A DNA stretch of 64,000 nucleotides from Herbaspirillum sp. SJZ107 (lineage in GTDB: Bacteria; Pseudomonadota; Gammaproteobacteria; Burkholderiales; Burkholderiaceae_D): assembly GCF_006715485.1 (NCBI RefSeq), contig NZ_VFNH01000003.1, positions 682,001 through 746,000 of the forward strand, read 5' to 3'. A program made the position numbers and the translations under genes. This document shows, one piece after another, positions 14,991 to 23,294 of this stretch; positions within the stretch are counted from its first letter, which is position 1, and each line of letters opens with the position of its first letter. Below the pieces are notes generated by a model. That model saw nothing but the letters and a program-made list of their open reading frames with translations, searched no databases and had not been told where the DNA came from.

Positions 14991-16006
14991 TTCAGATAGG
15001 AAACATTTGCCTTGGTCGCCTGATTATACCATCGTGCAAATTCGCCCAATCCGGTCGCCAGGGAGGTGGTCGGCTTGTAGCCGACCCAGTCCTGCAGCTT
15101 GTTCGTGTCGGCATGCGTGGCCGGCACGTCGCCCGGCTGCATCGGCTGGAAATCCAGCGCGGCCTTGACGCCGACCGCCCCTTCCAGCGTGCGGATGAAG
15201 TCCAGCACCTGTACCGGGTTGTTGTTGCCGATATTAAAGATCGAGTGCGGCGGCTGGCCTTCCCGGATCGACGGCTTGAACAGCAGGCGCACCACGCCTT
15301 CGACGATGTCGTCGATGTAGGTGAAGTCGCGGTACAGCTTGCCTTCGGCAAAGACCGGGATGCTTTCCCCGGCCAGCATCTTGCGCGCGAAGCTGAAATA
15401 CGCCATGTCGGGCCGGCCCCACGGGCCGTAGACCGTGAAGAAGCGCAGCCCGGTGATCGGCAGACCGTACAGGTGGCTATAGGTATGCGCCATCAGCTCG
15501 TTCGCCTTCTTGGTGGCCGCGTACAGCGACACCGGGGCGTCGGTCTGGTCGGTTTCGCTGAACGGGGTCTTGGCGTTGGCGCCGTAGACGCTGCTGCTGC
15601 TCGCGTACAGCAGGTGCTGGGTGTTGAACTTGCGGCAGCCTTCCAGGATGTGGCCGAAGGCCACCAGGTTGGCCTGCACGTAGGCGGCCGGGTTCTTCAG
15701 CGAATAGCGCACGCCGGCCTGGGCGGCCAGGTGCACCACCAGCGCCGGTTTCACGCGCTCGAACAGGGCGGCGGTCTGTTCGCCGTCGCTCAGTTCGACC
15801 GTCTCGCAAGGCACGCCGGCCGGGCCCAGCAGGGCCTCGACGCGGTGGTGCTTGAGCGCCGGGTCGTAGTAATCGTTGAAGTTGTCGCAGCCGACCACGC
15901 GGTAGCCCATGCCGGCCAGGCGCACCGCTACCGCGCTGCCGATGAAGCCGGCGGCGCCGGTCACCAGCACCGTCTGCTTGTCCGTGCCTTGCACTGCGTC
16001 GGTCAT
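14987..16006 (-). CDS. UDP-glucuronate 4-epimerase
   Basis: A 339-aa extended SDR epimerase. It has TGAAGFIGSAVAVRL for NAD binding, YASSSSVYG with the catalytic Ser/Thr region, YAATKKANE (Tyr-x-x-x-Lys), and GLRFFTVYGPWGRPDMAYF, which is characteristic of UDP-glucuronate 4-epimerases (LpsL/Cap1J/GAE type). It converts UDP-glucuronate to UDP-galacturonate. It lies between ugd, which makes its substrate, and the UDP-xylose synthase, with 4-base ATGA overlaps on both sides. Confidence 0.9.
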   Translation of the reverse strand: MTDAVQGTDKQTVLVTGAAGFIGSAVAVRLAGMGYRVVGCDNFNDYYDPALKHHRVEALLGPAGVPCETVELSDGEQTAALFERVKPALVVHLAAQAGVRYSLKNPAAYVQANLVAFGHILEGCRKFNTQHLLYASSSSVYGANAKTPFSETDQTDAPVSLYAATKKANELMAHTYSHLYGLPITGLRFFTVYGPWGRPDMAYFSFARKMLAGESIPVFAEGKLYRDFTYIDDIVEGVVRLLFKPSIREGQPPHSIFNIGNNNPVQVLDFIRTLEGAVGVKAALDFQPMQPGDVPATHADTNKLQDWVGYKPTTSLATGLGEFARWYNQATKANVSYLK

Positions 16007-17370
16007 TGTTCCACTTTCTTCGAACGGCGGCCGATGCCTTCGTAGGCCAGGCCGGCGGCCGCGAACGCTTCCGGATCGTAGATGTTACGACCGTCGAACA
16101 CCGCCTTCAGTTTCAGCTTGTCGGCCAGGAAAGGCAGGTCCGGCGCGCGGAATTCCTTCCATTCGGTGACCAGCACCAGCACGTCGGCGCCTTCGACCGC
16201 GGCCTTGGCCGAATCGACGATGCGCAGGCGTTCCTGGCACAGCGCTTCGCCATGCTCGGCCACCAGCACGCGCTGGGCTTCGGTGCTGGCGACCGGGTCG
16301 TAGGCGATCACGCTGGCGCCGGCGGCGAACAGCGAACGGATCAGGATACGGCTCGGCGCTTCGCGCATGTCGTCGGTGTTCGGCTTGAACGACAGGCCCC
16401 ACAATGCGATGGTCTTGCCCTGCAGCGCCTGTTCCGAGCCGAAGAAACGCACCAGCTTGGTGAACAGCACGTTCTTCTGGGCGTCGTTGACGGTTTCGGT
16501 GGCGGTAAGCAGGTGCAGGTGGCGGTCGTGGCCGCTGGCGGTCTTGATCAGCGCCTTGACGTCCTTCGGGAAGCAGGAGCCGCCGTAGCCCATGCCGGCG
16601 TACAGGAAATCGGGACCGATGCGCGGGTCCATGCCGATGCCCATGCGTACCGCTTCGATGTCGGCGCCCAGCAGTTCGGACAGGTTGGCCAGTTCGTTCA
16701 TGAAGCTGATGCGGGTGGCCAGCATGGCATTCGCCGCGTACTTGGTCAGCTCGGCGCTGCGCACGTCCATCTCGACGAATTTTTCGTGGTTGCGGCTGAA
16801 CGGCGCGTACAGCTTGCGCATCTGCTTCATCGCTTCCGCTTCGTCGCCGCCGACCACGATGCGGTCGGGCTTCATGAAGTCTTCGATCGCCGCGCCTTCC
16901 TTCAGGAATTCGGGGTTGCTGACCACGCTGAAGGCGACGTCCACGCCGCGCTTTTCCAGCTCGCCGGCAATCGCGCGCTTGACCTTCTCGGCGGTACCGA
17001 CCGGCACCGTCGACTTGTCGACGATCACCGCCGGCTTGGTCAGGCGCTGGCCGATGCTGCGCGCGGCCGACAGGATGTGGGTGAGATCGGCGCTGCCGTC
17101 TTCGTCCGGCGGGGTGCCCACGGCCAGGAAGATGATGTCGGCGTGGTTGACCGCATCGTCATAGTCCGACGAGAACAGCAGACGGCCGGCGGCGGCATTG
17201 CGCTGCACCAGGCTGTCCAGGCCAGGTTCGTGGATCGGGATGACGCCATCCTTGAGCATCGTGATTTTGCGCGTGTCGACGTCGAGGCACAGCACGGTGT
17301 TGCCGACGTCGGCAAAGCAGGCGCCTGACACCAGGCCAACGTAACCAGTCCCGATAACGGAAATTTTCAT
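16003..17370 (-). CDS. ugd: UDP-glucose 6-dehydrogenase
   Basis: A 455-aa enzyme oxidising UDP-glucose to UDP-glucuronate with two NAD+. The start at 17370 (MKISVIGTGYVGLVSG) puts the GxGxxG motif at the N-terminus; the longer frame upstream has no family match. VDKSTVPVGT and NPEFLKEG are NAD/substrate-binding blocks, and GYGGSCFPKD carries the catalytic Cys near residue 266. First gene of a three-gene operon producing UDP-GlcA, UDP-GalA and UDP-pentoses. No clear Shine-Dalgarno is seen before the ATG. The divergent intergenic region contains repeated CGTTAC elements that may control it. Confidence 0.95.
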   Translation of the reverse strand: MKISVIGTGYVGLVSGACFADVGNTVLCLDVDTRKITMLKDGVIPIHEPGLDSLVQRNAAAGRLLFSSDYDDAVNHADIIFLAVGTPPDEDGSADLTHILSAARSIGQRLTKPAVIVDKSTVPVGTAEKVKRAIAGELEKRGVDVAFSVVSNPEFLKEGAAIEDFMKPDRIVVGGDEAEAMKQMRKLYAPFSRNHEKFVEMDVRSAELTKYAANAMLATRISFMNELANLSELLGADIEAVRMGIGMDPRIGPDFLYAGMGYGGSCFPKDVKALIKTASGHDRHLHLLTATETVNDAQKNVLFTKLVRFFGSEQALQGKTIALWGLSFKPNTDDMREAPSRILIRSLFAAGASVIAYDPVASTEAQRVLVAEHGEALCQERLRIVDSAKAAVEGADVLVLVTEWKEFRAPDLPFLADKLKLKAVFDGRNIYDPEAFAAAGLAYEGIGRRSKKVEQ

Positions 17371-17508
17371 AATATATGCAGTAGGTGAAGCACGCGATGC
17401 CCGCGCCGCCGGCCGGAACATCCCATGAAAGTGAAGGCTAGCGGAAAGACAAGCAGACTTTCCTCTAGGCTAGGAACCGGTCGAATTTATCATAAATTTC
17501 TACTGAGC

Positions 17509-17588
17509 ACGTTACGCACGTTACATTTTTGCTATTAAGCGACGTTACGTTCCGTTAGAAAAGACAGGTGTTGCGTTATGTAACATAA
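17509..17588. promoter_or_regulatory. Cluster of GT[A/T]AC-core elements in the ugd/GT4 divergent promoter
   Basis: Within 80 bases there are CGTTACG (17510), CGTTACA (17519), ACGTTACGT (from 17542), CGTTAG (17553) and the 13-bp perfect palindrome TTATGTAACATAA (17576-17588). The first four form two pairs with 9- to 10-base spacing, as in tandem half-sites for a dimeric regulator. They lie between the divergent ugd operon (start 17370) and GT4 gene (start 17636). Confidence 0.4.
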
Positions 17589-17635
17589 TAGCCCCCTGCC
17601 CGGCCCGCCCCGGCCGCCACTTATTACGCCGCCCC

Positions 17636-18841
17636 ATGAAGCTTCTCACATTCAGCACGCTGTTTCCCAACACGGTCAAGCCCAGCCACGGCATCTTCGT
17701 CGAAACCCGCCTGCGCTACCTGCTGGGCAGTGGCAAAGTCGCTTCCAAAGTGGTGGCGCCGGTACCCTGGTTCCCGTCGTCGAACCCGCGTTTCGGCAGC
17801 TATGCCGCCTTTGCCGGGGTGCCGCGGCGCGAAACGCGCTACGACATCGACGTGCGCCATCCGCGTTATGCCGTGATTCCGAAGGTCGGGATGACGGTGG
17901 CGCCCTGGCTGCTGGCCCAGTCGGCGAAGCAGGAAATCGGCCGCATCATCGACGAGGGCTACGACTTCGACGCCATCGATGCCCACTATTTCTATCCGGA
18001 TGGCGTGGCCGCGGTCATGCTCGGCAAATATTTCAACAAGCCGGTCGTGATCACCGCACGCGGCACCGACATCAACCTGATTCCGCAATACGCGCTGCCG
18101 CGCAAGCAGCTGATGTGGGCGGCGGAGAACGCCGCCGGCATGATCACGGTGTGCAATGCGCTGCGCGATGAAATGGTCCAGCTCGGCATGCCGGGCGAAC
18201 GCATCGTCCCGCTGCGCAACGGCGTCGACCTGCAGCGCTTCCAGCCGATGGACCGGCAAGCCGCGCGCACCAAGCTCGGCATCGACGGTTTTACCCTGGT
18301 CTCGGTCGGCCTGCTCGATACCCGCAAGGCGCACGACCTGACGATCGGCGCCCTGCCCCTGATGCCGGACGCGAAACTGCTGATCGCCGGCACCGGCCCG
18401 GAACGCAAGAACCTGGAAATGCAAGCCCAGCGCCTGGGCGTGGCGGACCGCGTCACCTTCCTCGGATCGGTGGCCCAGCCGCAGCTGAAGGAGTATTACA
18501 ACGCCGCCGACGCCATGGTGCTGGCGTCCAGCCGCGAGGGCTGGGCCAATGTGCTGCTGGAATCGATGGCCTGCGGCACCCCGGTGGTGGCCAGCAACGT
18601 GTGGGGCACGCCGGAAGTCGTGGCCGCGCCCGAGGCCGGCGTGCTGATGCCGGAGCGCACCTCGGAAGGCATCGCCCGTGCCGTGCGTACCCTGCGCGAG
18701 AACTATCCGGACCACGCCGCCACCCGCCGCTATGCCGAGAATTTCAGCTGGGATGCGACCACCGAAGGCCAGATCCAGCTGTTTTCGCGCATCATCGGGG
18801 CCGCGCGCCCCTTGTCGAGCGGCCGGCGCGTCGCAGCCTGA
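17636..18841 (+). CDS. Family 4 glycosyltransferase
   Basis: A 401-aa GT-B enzyme. The N-terminal acceptor domain contains FPNTVKPSHGIFVETRL; the C-terminal donor domain (from about residue 200) has the GT4 E-x7-E region SREGWANVLLESMACGTPVV. It transfers a sugar from a nucleotide donor, probably in the cytoplasm during assembly of a polysaccharide or glycolipid. It is divergent from the ugd operon and shares its 265-base control region, supporting a role in the same glycan. The sugar and linkage cannot be read from sequence. The next gene begins 47 bases later on the same strand. Confidence 0.9.
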   Translation: MKLLTFSTLFPNTVKPSHGIFVETRLRYLLGSGKVASKVVAPVPWFPSSNPRFGSYAAFAGVPRRETRYDIDVRHPRYAVIPKVGMTVAPWLLAQSAKQEIGRIIDEGYDFDAIDAHYFYPDGVAAVMLGKYFNKPVVITARGTDINLIPQYALPRKQLMWAAENAAGMITVCNALRDEMVQLGMPGERIVPLRNGVDLQRFQPMDRQAARTKLGIDGFTLVSVGLLDTRKAHDLTIGALPLMPDAKLLIAGTGPERKNLEMQAQRLGVADRVTFLGSVAQPQLKEYYNAADAMVLASSREGWANVLLESMACGTPVVASNVWGTPEVVAAPEAGVLMPERTSEGIARAVRTLRENYPDHAATRRYAENFSWDATTEGQIQLFSRIIGAARPLSSGRRVAA

Positions 18842-18888
18842 GCGAGTATACTGAGCCGGCATCCACATTTCCGGACCGGTATTCAGTA

Positions 18889-20316
18889 ATGGGCTCTTCC
18901 CTCAAGCACTACGGCCTCGTCGCCCTCGGGGTGATCCTCGGGGTCGGGGTGACGATGCAGTTTTCCTCGCTGGCGAACAAGCCGGTCGAGGATGGCATGC
19001 CGGTCGACGCCCTGCGCCAGGTGGCCAGCGTCTACCGCCTGATCGAGGCCGATTACGTGGAACCGGTCGACCAGCGAAAACTCATCACCCAGGCCGTGGC
19101 GGGCATGGTCGACGCGCTCGACCCCCATTCGGCCTACCTCGACCGCGCCGCCTGGCGCGAGCTGCGCGAGGGCACCGAGGGAAAATTTGTCGGCCTCGGC
19201 ATCGAAATCGGCCAGAGCGACGAGGGCTACATCAAGATCACCTCCCCGATCGAGGATTCGCCGGCGGCGCGCGCCGGCATCCAGGCCGGCGACCTGATTT
19301 CCCACATCGACGGCGCCGCGGTCAAGCAGATGGATATGGACACCGCCATCAAGCGCATGCGCGGGGCGCCGCACAGCAGCGTGGTGCTGACCATCGTCCG
19401 CCAGGACGCCCCTGCCCCCTTGCAGTTCAACATCGTGCGCGAAGAAATCGTGCAGAAGAGCGTCAAGGGGAAGATCGTGGCGCCCGGCTATGCCTGGATC
19501 CGCATCGCGCAATTCCAGGAACCAACCGTGGACGACCTGGCGAATAAGCTGGCGGCGCTGGCGCGCGAAGAACCGGCATTGAAAGGCCTGGTGCTCGACC
19601 TGCGCAACGACCCGGGCGGCCTGCTGCAGGGCGCGATCGGCGTGTCCGCCGCCTTTTTGCCGGCCGGCGCCGAAGTGGTCTCGACCAACGGCCAGCTCGA
19701 GGAATCGCGCGCCCGTTTCTATGGCCGCCCCGAGTACTACATGACGGGACGCGGCATCGACCCGCTGGCCAAGGTGCCGGCCCTGTTCAAGACGGTGCCG
19801 ATGGTGGTGCTGGTGAACACCGGCTCGGCCTCGGCCTCGGAAATCGTGGCCGGCGCGCTGCAGGACTACAAGCGCGCCACCATCGTCGGCAGCCCGACCT
19901 TCGGCAAGGGTTCGGTGCAGACCATCCGCCCGCTGTCCGGCGACGCCGCCGTGAAACTCACCACGGCGCGCTACTACACCCCGGGCGGGCGCTCGATCCA
20001 GGCGCGCGGCATCCTGCCCGACGTCGCGGTCGACGAAACCGCCGAGGGCGACGGCCTGAACGCGCTGCGCATGCGCGAAGCCGACCTGCAGCGCCACCTG
20101 TCGAACGATCGTGACCATGAAGAAGCCACGCGCCACGACGACATCCAGGAACAGATCCGCATCCTGGCCGAGGCGCGCCGCCGCAAGCCGCTCGACTTCG
20201 GCAGCGCCGACGATTTTCAATTGGCGCAAGCGCTGCGCCAGCTGCAGGGCTTGCCGGTACAGCTGTCGAAGCGGGCAACCACGGCAGCGGCGCCGCTGGC
20301 CCAGCAGGCACACTGA
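18889..20316 (+). CDS. S41 family C-terminal processing peptidase (CtpA/Prc-like)
   Basis: A 475-aa periplasmic serine protease with an N-terminal signal anchor (residues about 8-24). A PDZ domain (FVGLGIEIGQ to VRQDAP, about 98-185) precedes the S41 domain. The catalytic Ser is inferred as Ser315 in GSASASEIVAG and the Lys as Lys340 in PTFGKGSVQT, with the 25-residue spacing seen in Prc. The family trims C-termini of envelope proteins and degrades misfolded ones. The ATG at 18889 is preferred because upstream codons in this frame lie inside the glycosyltransferase gene. Confidence 0.95.
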   Translation: MGSSLKHYGLVALGVILGVGVTMQFSSLANKPVEDGMPVDALRQVASVYRLIEADYVEPVDQRKLITQAVAGMVDALDPHSAYLDRAAWRELREGTEGKFVGLGIEIGQSDEGYIKITSPIEDSPAARAGIQAGDLISHIDGAAVKQMDMDTAIKRMRGAPHSSVVLTIVRQDAPAPLQFNIVREEIVQKSVKGKIVAPGYAWIRIAQFQEPTVDDLANKLAALAREEPALKGLVLDLRNDPGGLLQGAIGVSAAFLPAGAEVVSTNGQLEESRARFYGRPEYYMTGRGIDPLAKVPALFKTVPMVVLVNTGSASASEIVAGALQDYKRATIVGSPTFGKGSVQTIRPLSGDAAVKLTTARYYTPGGRSIQARGILPDVAVDETAEGDGLNALRMREADLQRHLSNDRDHEEATRHDDIQEQIRILAEARRRKPLDFGSADDFQLAQALRQLQGLPVQLSKRATTAAAPLAQQAH

Positions 20317-20325
20317 TCCCGCGCA

Positions 20326-20345
20326 AAGCCTGTCCCCACAGGCTT
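20326..20345. terminator. Hairpin downstream of the S41 peptidase gene
   Basis: AAGCCTGT-CCCC-ACAGGCTT is a perfect 8-bp stem ten bases after the stop codon. It has no T-run, so it is a weak terminator or a 3'-end stabiliser. Confidence 0.4.
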
Positions 20346-20456
20346 CCTGCCTAATAAGCATAGTCCGGCGGCGGCGATTCCCACGGCCACGACGATTGTG
20401 TAGAATCGCCAGATTCTCCGGGAGTTGCCTCCCGTTATCACCTTGGAAAGCCAAAC

Positions 20457-21578
20457 ATGAAATCTGTCGTCATCAGCGGCACCGGCCTGTTCACCCCTCC
20501 GCATGCCATCTCGAACGATGAGCTGGTGACCGCCTTCAATGCCTACGTCGAACTGTTCAATGCCGAAAACGCGGACCGGATCGCGGCCGGCGACGTGAAC
20601 GCGCTGGAACCGTCCAGCAGCGCCTTCATCGAAAAAGCCTCGGGCATCAAGTCGCGCTACGTGATGGAAAAAGCCGGCATCCTCGATCCGGCCCACATGA
20701 CCCCGCGCATCAAGGAACGCGCCGACGACGAACTGTCGCTGCAGGCCGAGATCTGCGTCGCCGCCGCGCGCCAGGCGCTCGAGCGCGCCGGCCGCACCGC
20801 TGCCGACATCGACATGGTGCTGGTCGCGGCCAGCAACATGCAGCGCGCCTACCCGGCGATGGCGGTCGAGGTGCAGGATGCGCTCGGCATCGAGGGCTTC
20901 GGTTTCGACATGAACGTGGCCTGCTCGTCGGCCACCTTCGCGATCCAGACCGCGGCCGGCGCCGTGCAGACCGGCCAGGCGCGTGCGGTGCTGGTGCTGA
21001 ATCCGGAAATCACCAGCGCCCACCTGAATTTCCGCGACCGCGACAGCCATTTCATCTTCGGCGACGCCTGCACGGCGATGGTCATCGAGGCGGCCGATAC
21101 GGCCACCAGCGCGCACCAGTTCGAAATCTTGGATTCCAAGCTGAAGACCAAGTTCTCGAACAACATCCGCAACAACTTCGGCTTCATGAACCGCTTCGAC
21201 GAAGCCGGCGTCGGCCTGGCCGATAAACTGTTCCGCCAGCAGGGCCGCAAGGTGTTCAAGGAAGTCTGCCCGATGGCGGCCGAGATGATCCGCGAGACCG
21301 TGCAGGGCGCCGGCCTGCAGATCGGCGACATCTCGCGCTTCTGGCTGCACCAGGCCAACCTGAGCATGAACCAGCTGATCATCCGCACCCTGCTCGGCCG
21401 CGATGCCGACGCCAACGAGGCGCCGGTGATCCTGGATGCCTATGCGAATACCTCGTCGGCCGGTTCGATCATCGCCTTCCACTCGTACCAGGACGACCTG
21501 CCGAGCGGCGCCCAGGGCGTGATCTGCTCGTTCGGTGCCGGTTACTCGATCGGCTGCGTGGTCGTGCGCAAAAAATAA
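20457..21578 (+). CDS. Beta-ketoacyl-ACP synthase III-like protein (FabH family)
   Basis: A 373-aa thiolase-fold protein with the FabH triad: Cys156 in MNVACSSATF, His in FWLHQANLS, and Asn in YANTSSAGS. The insertion near residues 45-80 (PSSSAFIEKASGIKSRYV) and the greater length distinguish it from housekeeping FabH. It resembles the second KASIII of Pseudomonas (PA3286 type), proposed to condense medium-chain acyl-CoA with malonyl-ACP; that substrate is an inference. It is not in a fab cluster here. A GGAAAG ribosome binding site precedes the ATG. Confidence 0.85.
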   Translation: MKSVVISGTGLFTPPHAISNDELVTAFNAYVELFNAENADRIAAGDVNALEPSSSAFIEKASGIKSRYVMEKAGILDPAHMTPRIKERADDELSLQAEICVAAARQALERAGRTAADIDMVLVAASNMQRAYPAMAVEVQDALGIEGFGFDMNVACSSATFAIQTAAGAVQTGQARAVLVLNPEITSAHLNFRDRDSHFIFGDACTAMVIEAADTATSAHQFEILDSKLKTKFSNNIRNNFGFMNRFDEAGVGLADKLFRQQGRKVFKEVCPMAAEMIRETVQGAGLQIGDISRFWLHQANLSMNQLIIRTLLGRDADANEAPVILDAYANTSSAGSIIAFHSYQDDLPSGAQGVICSFGAGYSIGCVVVRKK

Positions 21579-21604
21579 ATTCTACCTGAGACAACTCGGC
21601 AGTA

Positions 21605-21637
21605 ACCATCATTCTCAATTCCACCGAGAATGATGGT
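21605..21637. terminator. 12-bp perfect hairpin after the FabH-like gene
   Basis: ACCATCATTCTC and GAGAATGATGGT pair perfectly across a 9-base loop, 26 bases after the stop codon. There is no U-run, so it may be a terminator of unusual form or an operator for the downstream gene at 21748. Confidence 0.4.
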
Positions 21638-21747
21638 AGTTCTACTCCTACAAAGGTGCGCTCCCTGTTCCTCTGGAACACGGGCTTCCCGGCGCGCATG
21701 ATCTTCCTGTCAGCGCTTCAGCAGCGCAGCACTTGAGGAGGATCAAC

Positions 21748-22263
21748 ATGACCAAGCAAAAAGGACCGGACAGCGTCCGTGCACGCGGCATCGCCAAGGA
21801 AAAGGCCGTGACCATGACGGTGGCCGAGGGCAGCCAGCAACCGCGTGCGCCGGGCTGGGTCGCGCCGGGCGGCGCCAGCGTGCAGTCGGCGAATATCGAA
21901 CAGCAGGGTGCGGCGCTGCGGGCACGCGGTTCGCTGCAGGGCGGTAGCGGCGGTGGCGATGCGAACGTCGGCACCCAGCGCGGCGGCGGCGGTGCCCAGC
22001 AGGCCGGCTGGAGCGCCCGCCAGAGCGCGCAGCGGATGCAGGCGCGCGGCGAGGAAGACCGCCTGAACGCCTCGCGCCAGTCAGGGTATGGCGGCATGGA
22101 ACAGCAGCAGAAAGCGGGCTCGCAGGAATCGCCGACCGGACCGGCTGGTTCGCTGCAGACCGGGGCCGGCGGTTCGCGCCAGCTTGACCAGACGAGGCAG
22201 CCGGCCTCGGATTACGCCAGCCGGCCGAGCAAGAAGGGCAGCAGCGGCGCCGGACAGGATTGA
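21748..22263 (+). CDS. Low-complexity Gln/Gly/Ser/Ala-rich hypothetical protein
   Basis: A 171-aa hydrophilic protein with no signal peptide, membrane segment or known domain. Composition is dominated by Gly, Gln, Ala, Ser and Arg (GGSGGGDANVGTQRGGGG, RQSAQRMQARGEEDRL), so it is probably intrinsically disordered. The ATG follows a perfect AGGAGG site and the gene ends in a strong terminator, which supports it being expressed. The function is not recognised; stress- or desiccation-related disordered proteins have similar composition, but this is only a suggestion. Confidence 0.65.
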   Translation: MTKQKGPDSVRARGIAKEKAVTMTVAEGSQQPRAPGWVAPGGASVQSANIEQQGAALRARGSLQGGSGGGDANVGTQRGGGGAQQAGWSARQSAQRMQARGEEDRLNASRQSGYGGMEQQQKAGSQESPTGPAGSLQTGAGGSRQLDQTRQPASDYASRPSKKGSSGAGQD

Positions 22264-22284
22264 ATCACTTTGGTTGGTGGTAGT

Positions 22285-22316
22285 GGCCGGGTGGAAGTTC
22301 ACCCGGCCATTTTTTT
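22285..22316 (+). terminator. Rho-independent terminator
   Basis: GGCCGGGTG (22285-22293) pairs with CACCCGGCC (22300-22308), followed by A and seven T's. It ends the transcript of the low-complexity protein. Confidence 0.9.
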
Positions 22317-22336
22317 GCCCGCGCCGGACGCGCTCC

Positions 22337-22792
22337 TTACACCGGATAGCTCTCCGGCGAACGCAGCTCGGCAAACTGCTCGAGGCTGCCGATGCGCACC
22401 GTGACCGGGTTCAGGCTGGCCTGCGGCGACATCGAGCGCCAGGCGAATTTCCACTCCTTTTCGCGTGCTTCGGCGGCGGTTTTCGAGAACGCCAGGCCGA
22501 GGCGCGAGCGCACGCCGTATTCGACCGGGCCGTCGATGCCGGCCCAGTTGGGCAGCGTGCGCTGCACGGCGCGGTGCAGGCGTTCGCCGAAGGCCTCCGC
22601 GTCATGGATGACCAGGCAGCTGTCGGCCGGGCCGAGCACGGTGAACAATTCCTTGTTCCACTCCTGCGCGAAGGAGACCACCAGGAAGCCGTTGGCGGGC
22701 ACCAGGCGGAACTGGCCGGCGCTGAGCGCCTGTTCCAGTTCGCTGCGCAGGCCGTAGCGGTACAGGGTCGGGGGTCGTTGGTAGTCTTGCAT
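22337..22792 (-). CDS. Hypothetical protein, 151 aa
   Basis: A soluble protein with no signal peptide or recognised motif. It begins MQDYQRPPTLYRYGLRSELE and contains NGFLVVSFAQEWNKELF and EYGVRSRLGLAFSKTA. The composition and codon usage look like a real protein, and it is the last gene of a same-strand run after DUF2721 (26-base gap). Nothing in the sequence indicates an activity. Confidence 0.7.
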   Translation of the reverse strand: MQDYQRPPTLYRYGLRSELEQALSAGQFRLVPANGFLVVSFAQEWNKELFTVLGPADSCLVIHDAEAFGERLHRAVQRTLPNWAGIDGPVEYGVRSRLGLAFSKTAAEAREKEWKFAWRSMSPQASLNPVTVRIGSLEQFAELRSPESYPV

Positions 22793-22818
22793 GGTGATTC
22801 GATGCTTTCAAAAGGGGG

Positions 22819-23286
22819 TCAATGCGTCGTCGTCATCTGCTGCGGCTCGGGCGCCGGCGTGTCGTGCAGGTGCATGCGCATGTAGCGGAACGAGACGAAG
22901 ACTTCGCGCAACAGGAAGGTGAAGCTGGCAATCAGGGCAATCATGGCGATCACGAACATGCCGGCGATATAGCGGTCGAGCGGCAGGTTGGCGGTGTCGC
23001 CGAGGAACAGGCAGGCAATGACCACGCAGATCAGGAAGCCGCACAGGGTGCTGGCGGTGAGCGCGTAGTTGATCAGCTGCCAGCGCACGTACAGCACATC
23101 CAGCTCTTCGTGGCATTCGGGATTCGGCCCCTTGCGCAACTGCTCCTTGAGCACGCGCGTGCGGTCGATGATGCGCCCCAGGCGGTTCATCAGCACGGTG
23201 AGCTTGGTGGCGACGCCGGTCAGCAGGAACACGGGCGCGATCGACAGCTGGATCACGTGGCCGATGTCGTTGGTCTGGATGTTCAT
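22819..23286 (-). CDS. DUF2721 family membrane protein
   Basis: A 155-aa protein with three hydrophobic segments: near residues 10-30, 75-100 and 110-135. The N-terminus (IQLSIAPVFLLTGVATKLTVLMNRLGRIIDR) and REVFVSFRYMR tail match the DUF2721 pattern. The family has no established function. A GAGGAAA ribosome binding site precedes the ATG at 23286. It lies 8 bases after the prolyl iminopeptidase gene. Confidence 0.8.
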   Translation of the reverse strand: MNIQTNDIGHVIQLSIAPVFLLTGVATKLTVLMNRLGRIIDRTRVLKEQLRKGPNPECHEELDVLYVRWQLINYALTASTLCGFLICVVIACLFLGDTANLPLDRYIAGMFVIAMIALIASFTFLLREVFVSFRYMRMHLHDTPAPEPQQMTTTH

Positions 23287-23294
23287 GGCTTTCC

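Noticed and set aside
17624..20454. Long minus-strand open frames over the GT4 and S41 genes.
   Set aside because: Shadow frames with Arg/His/Gln-rich composition, no ribosome binding site and no family resemblance.
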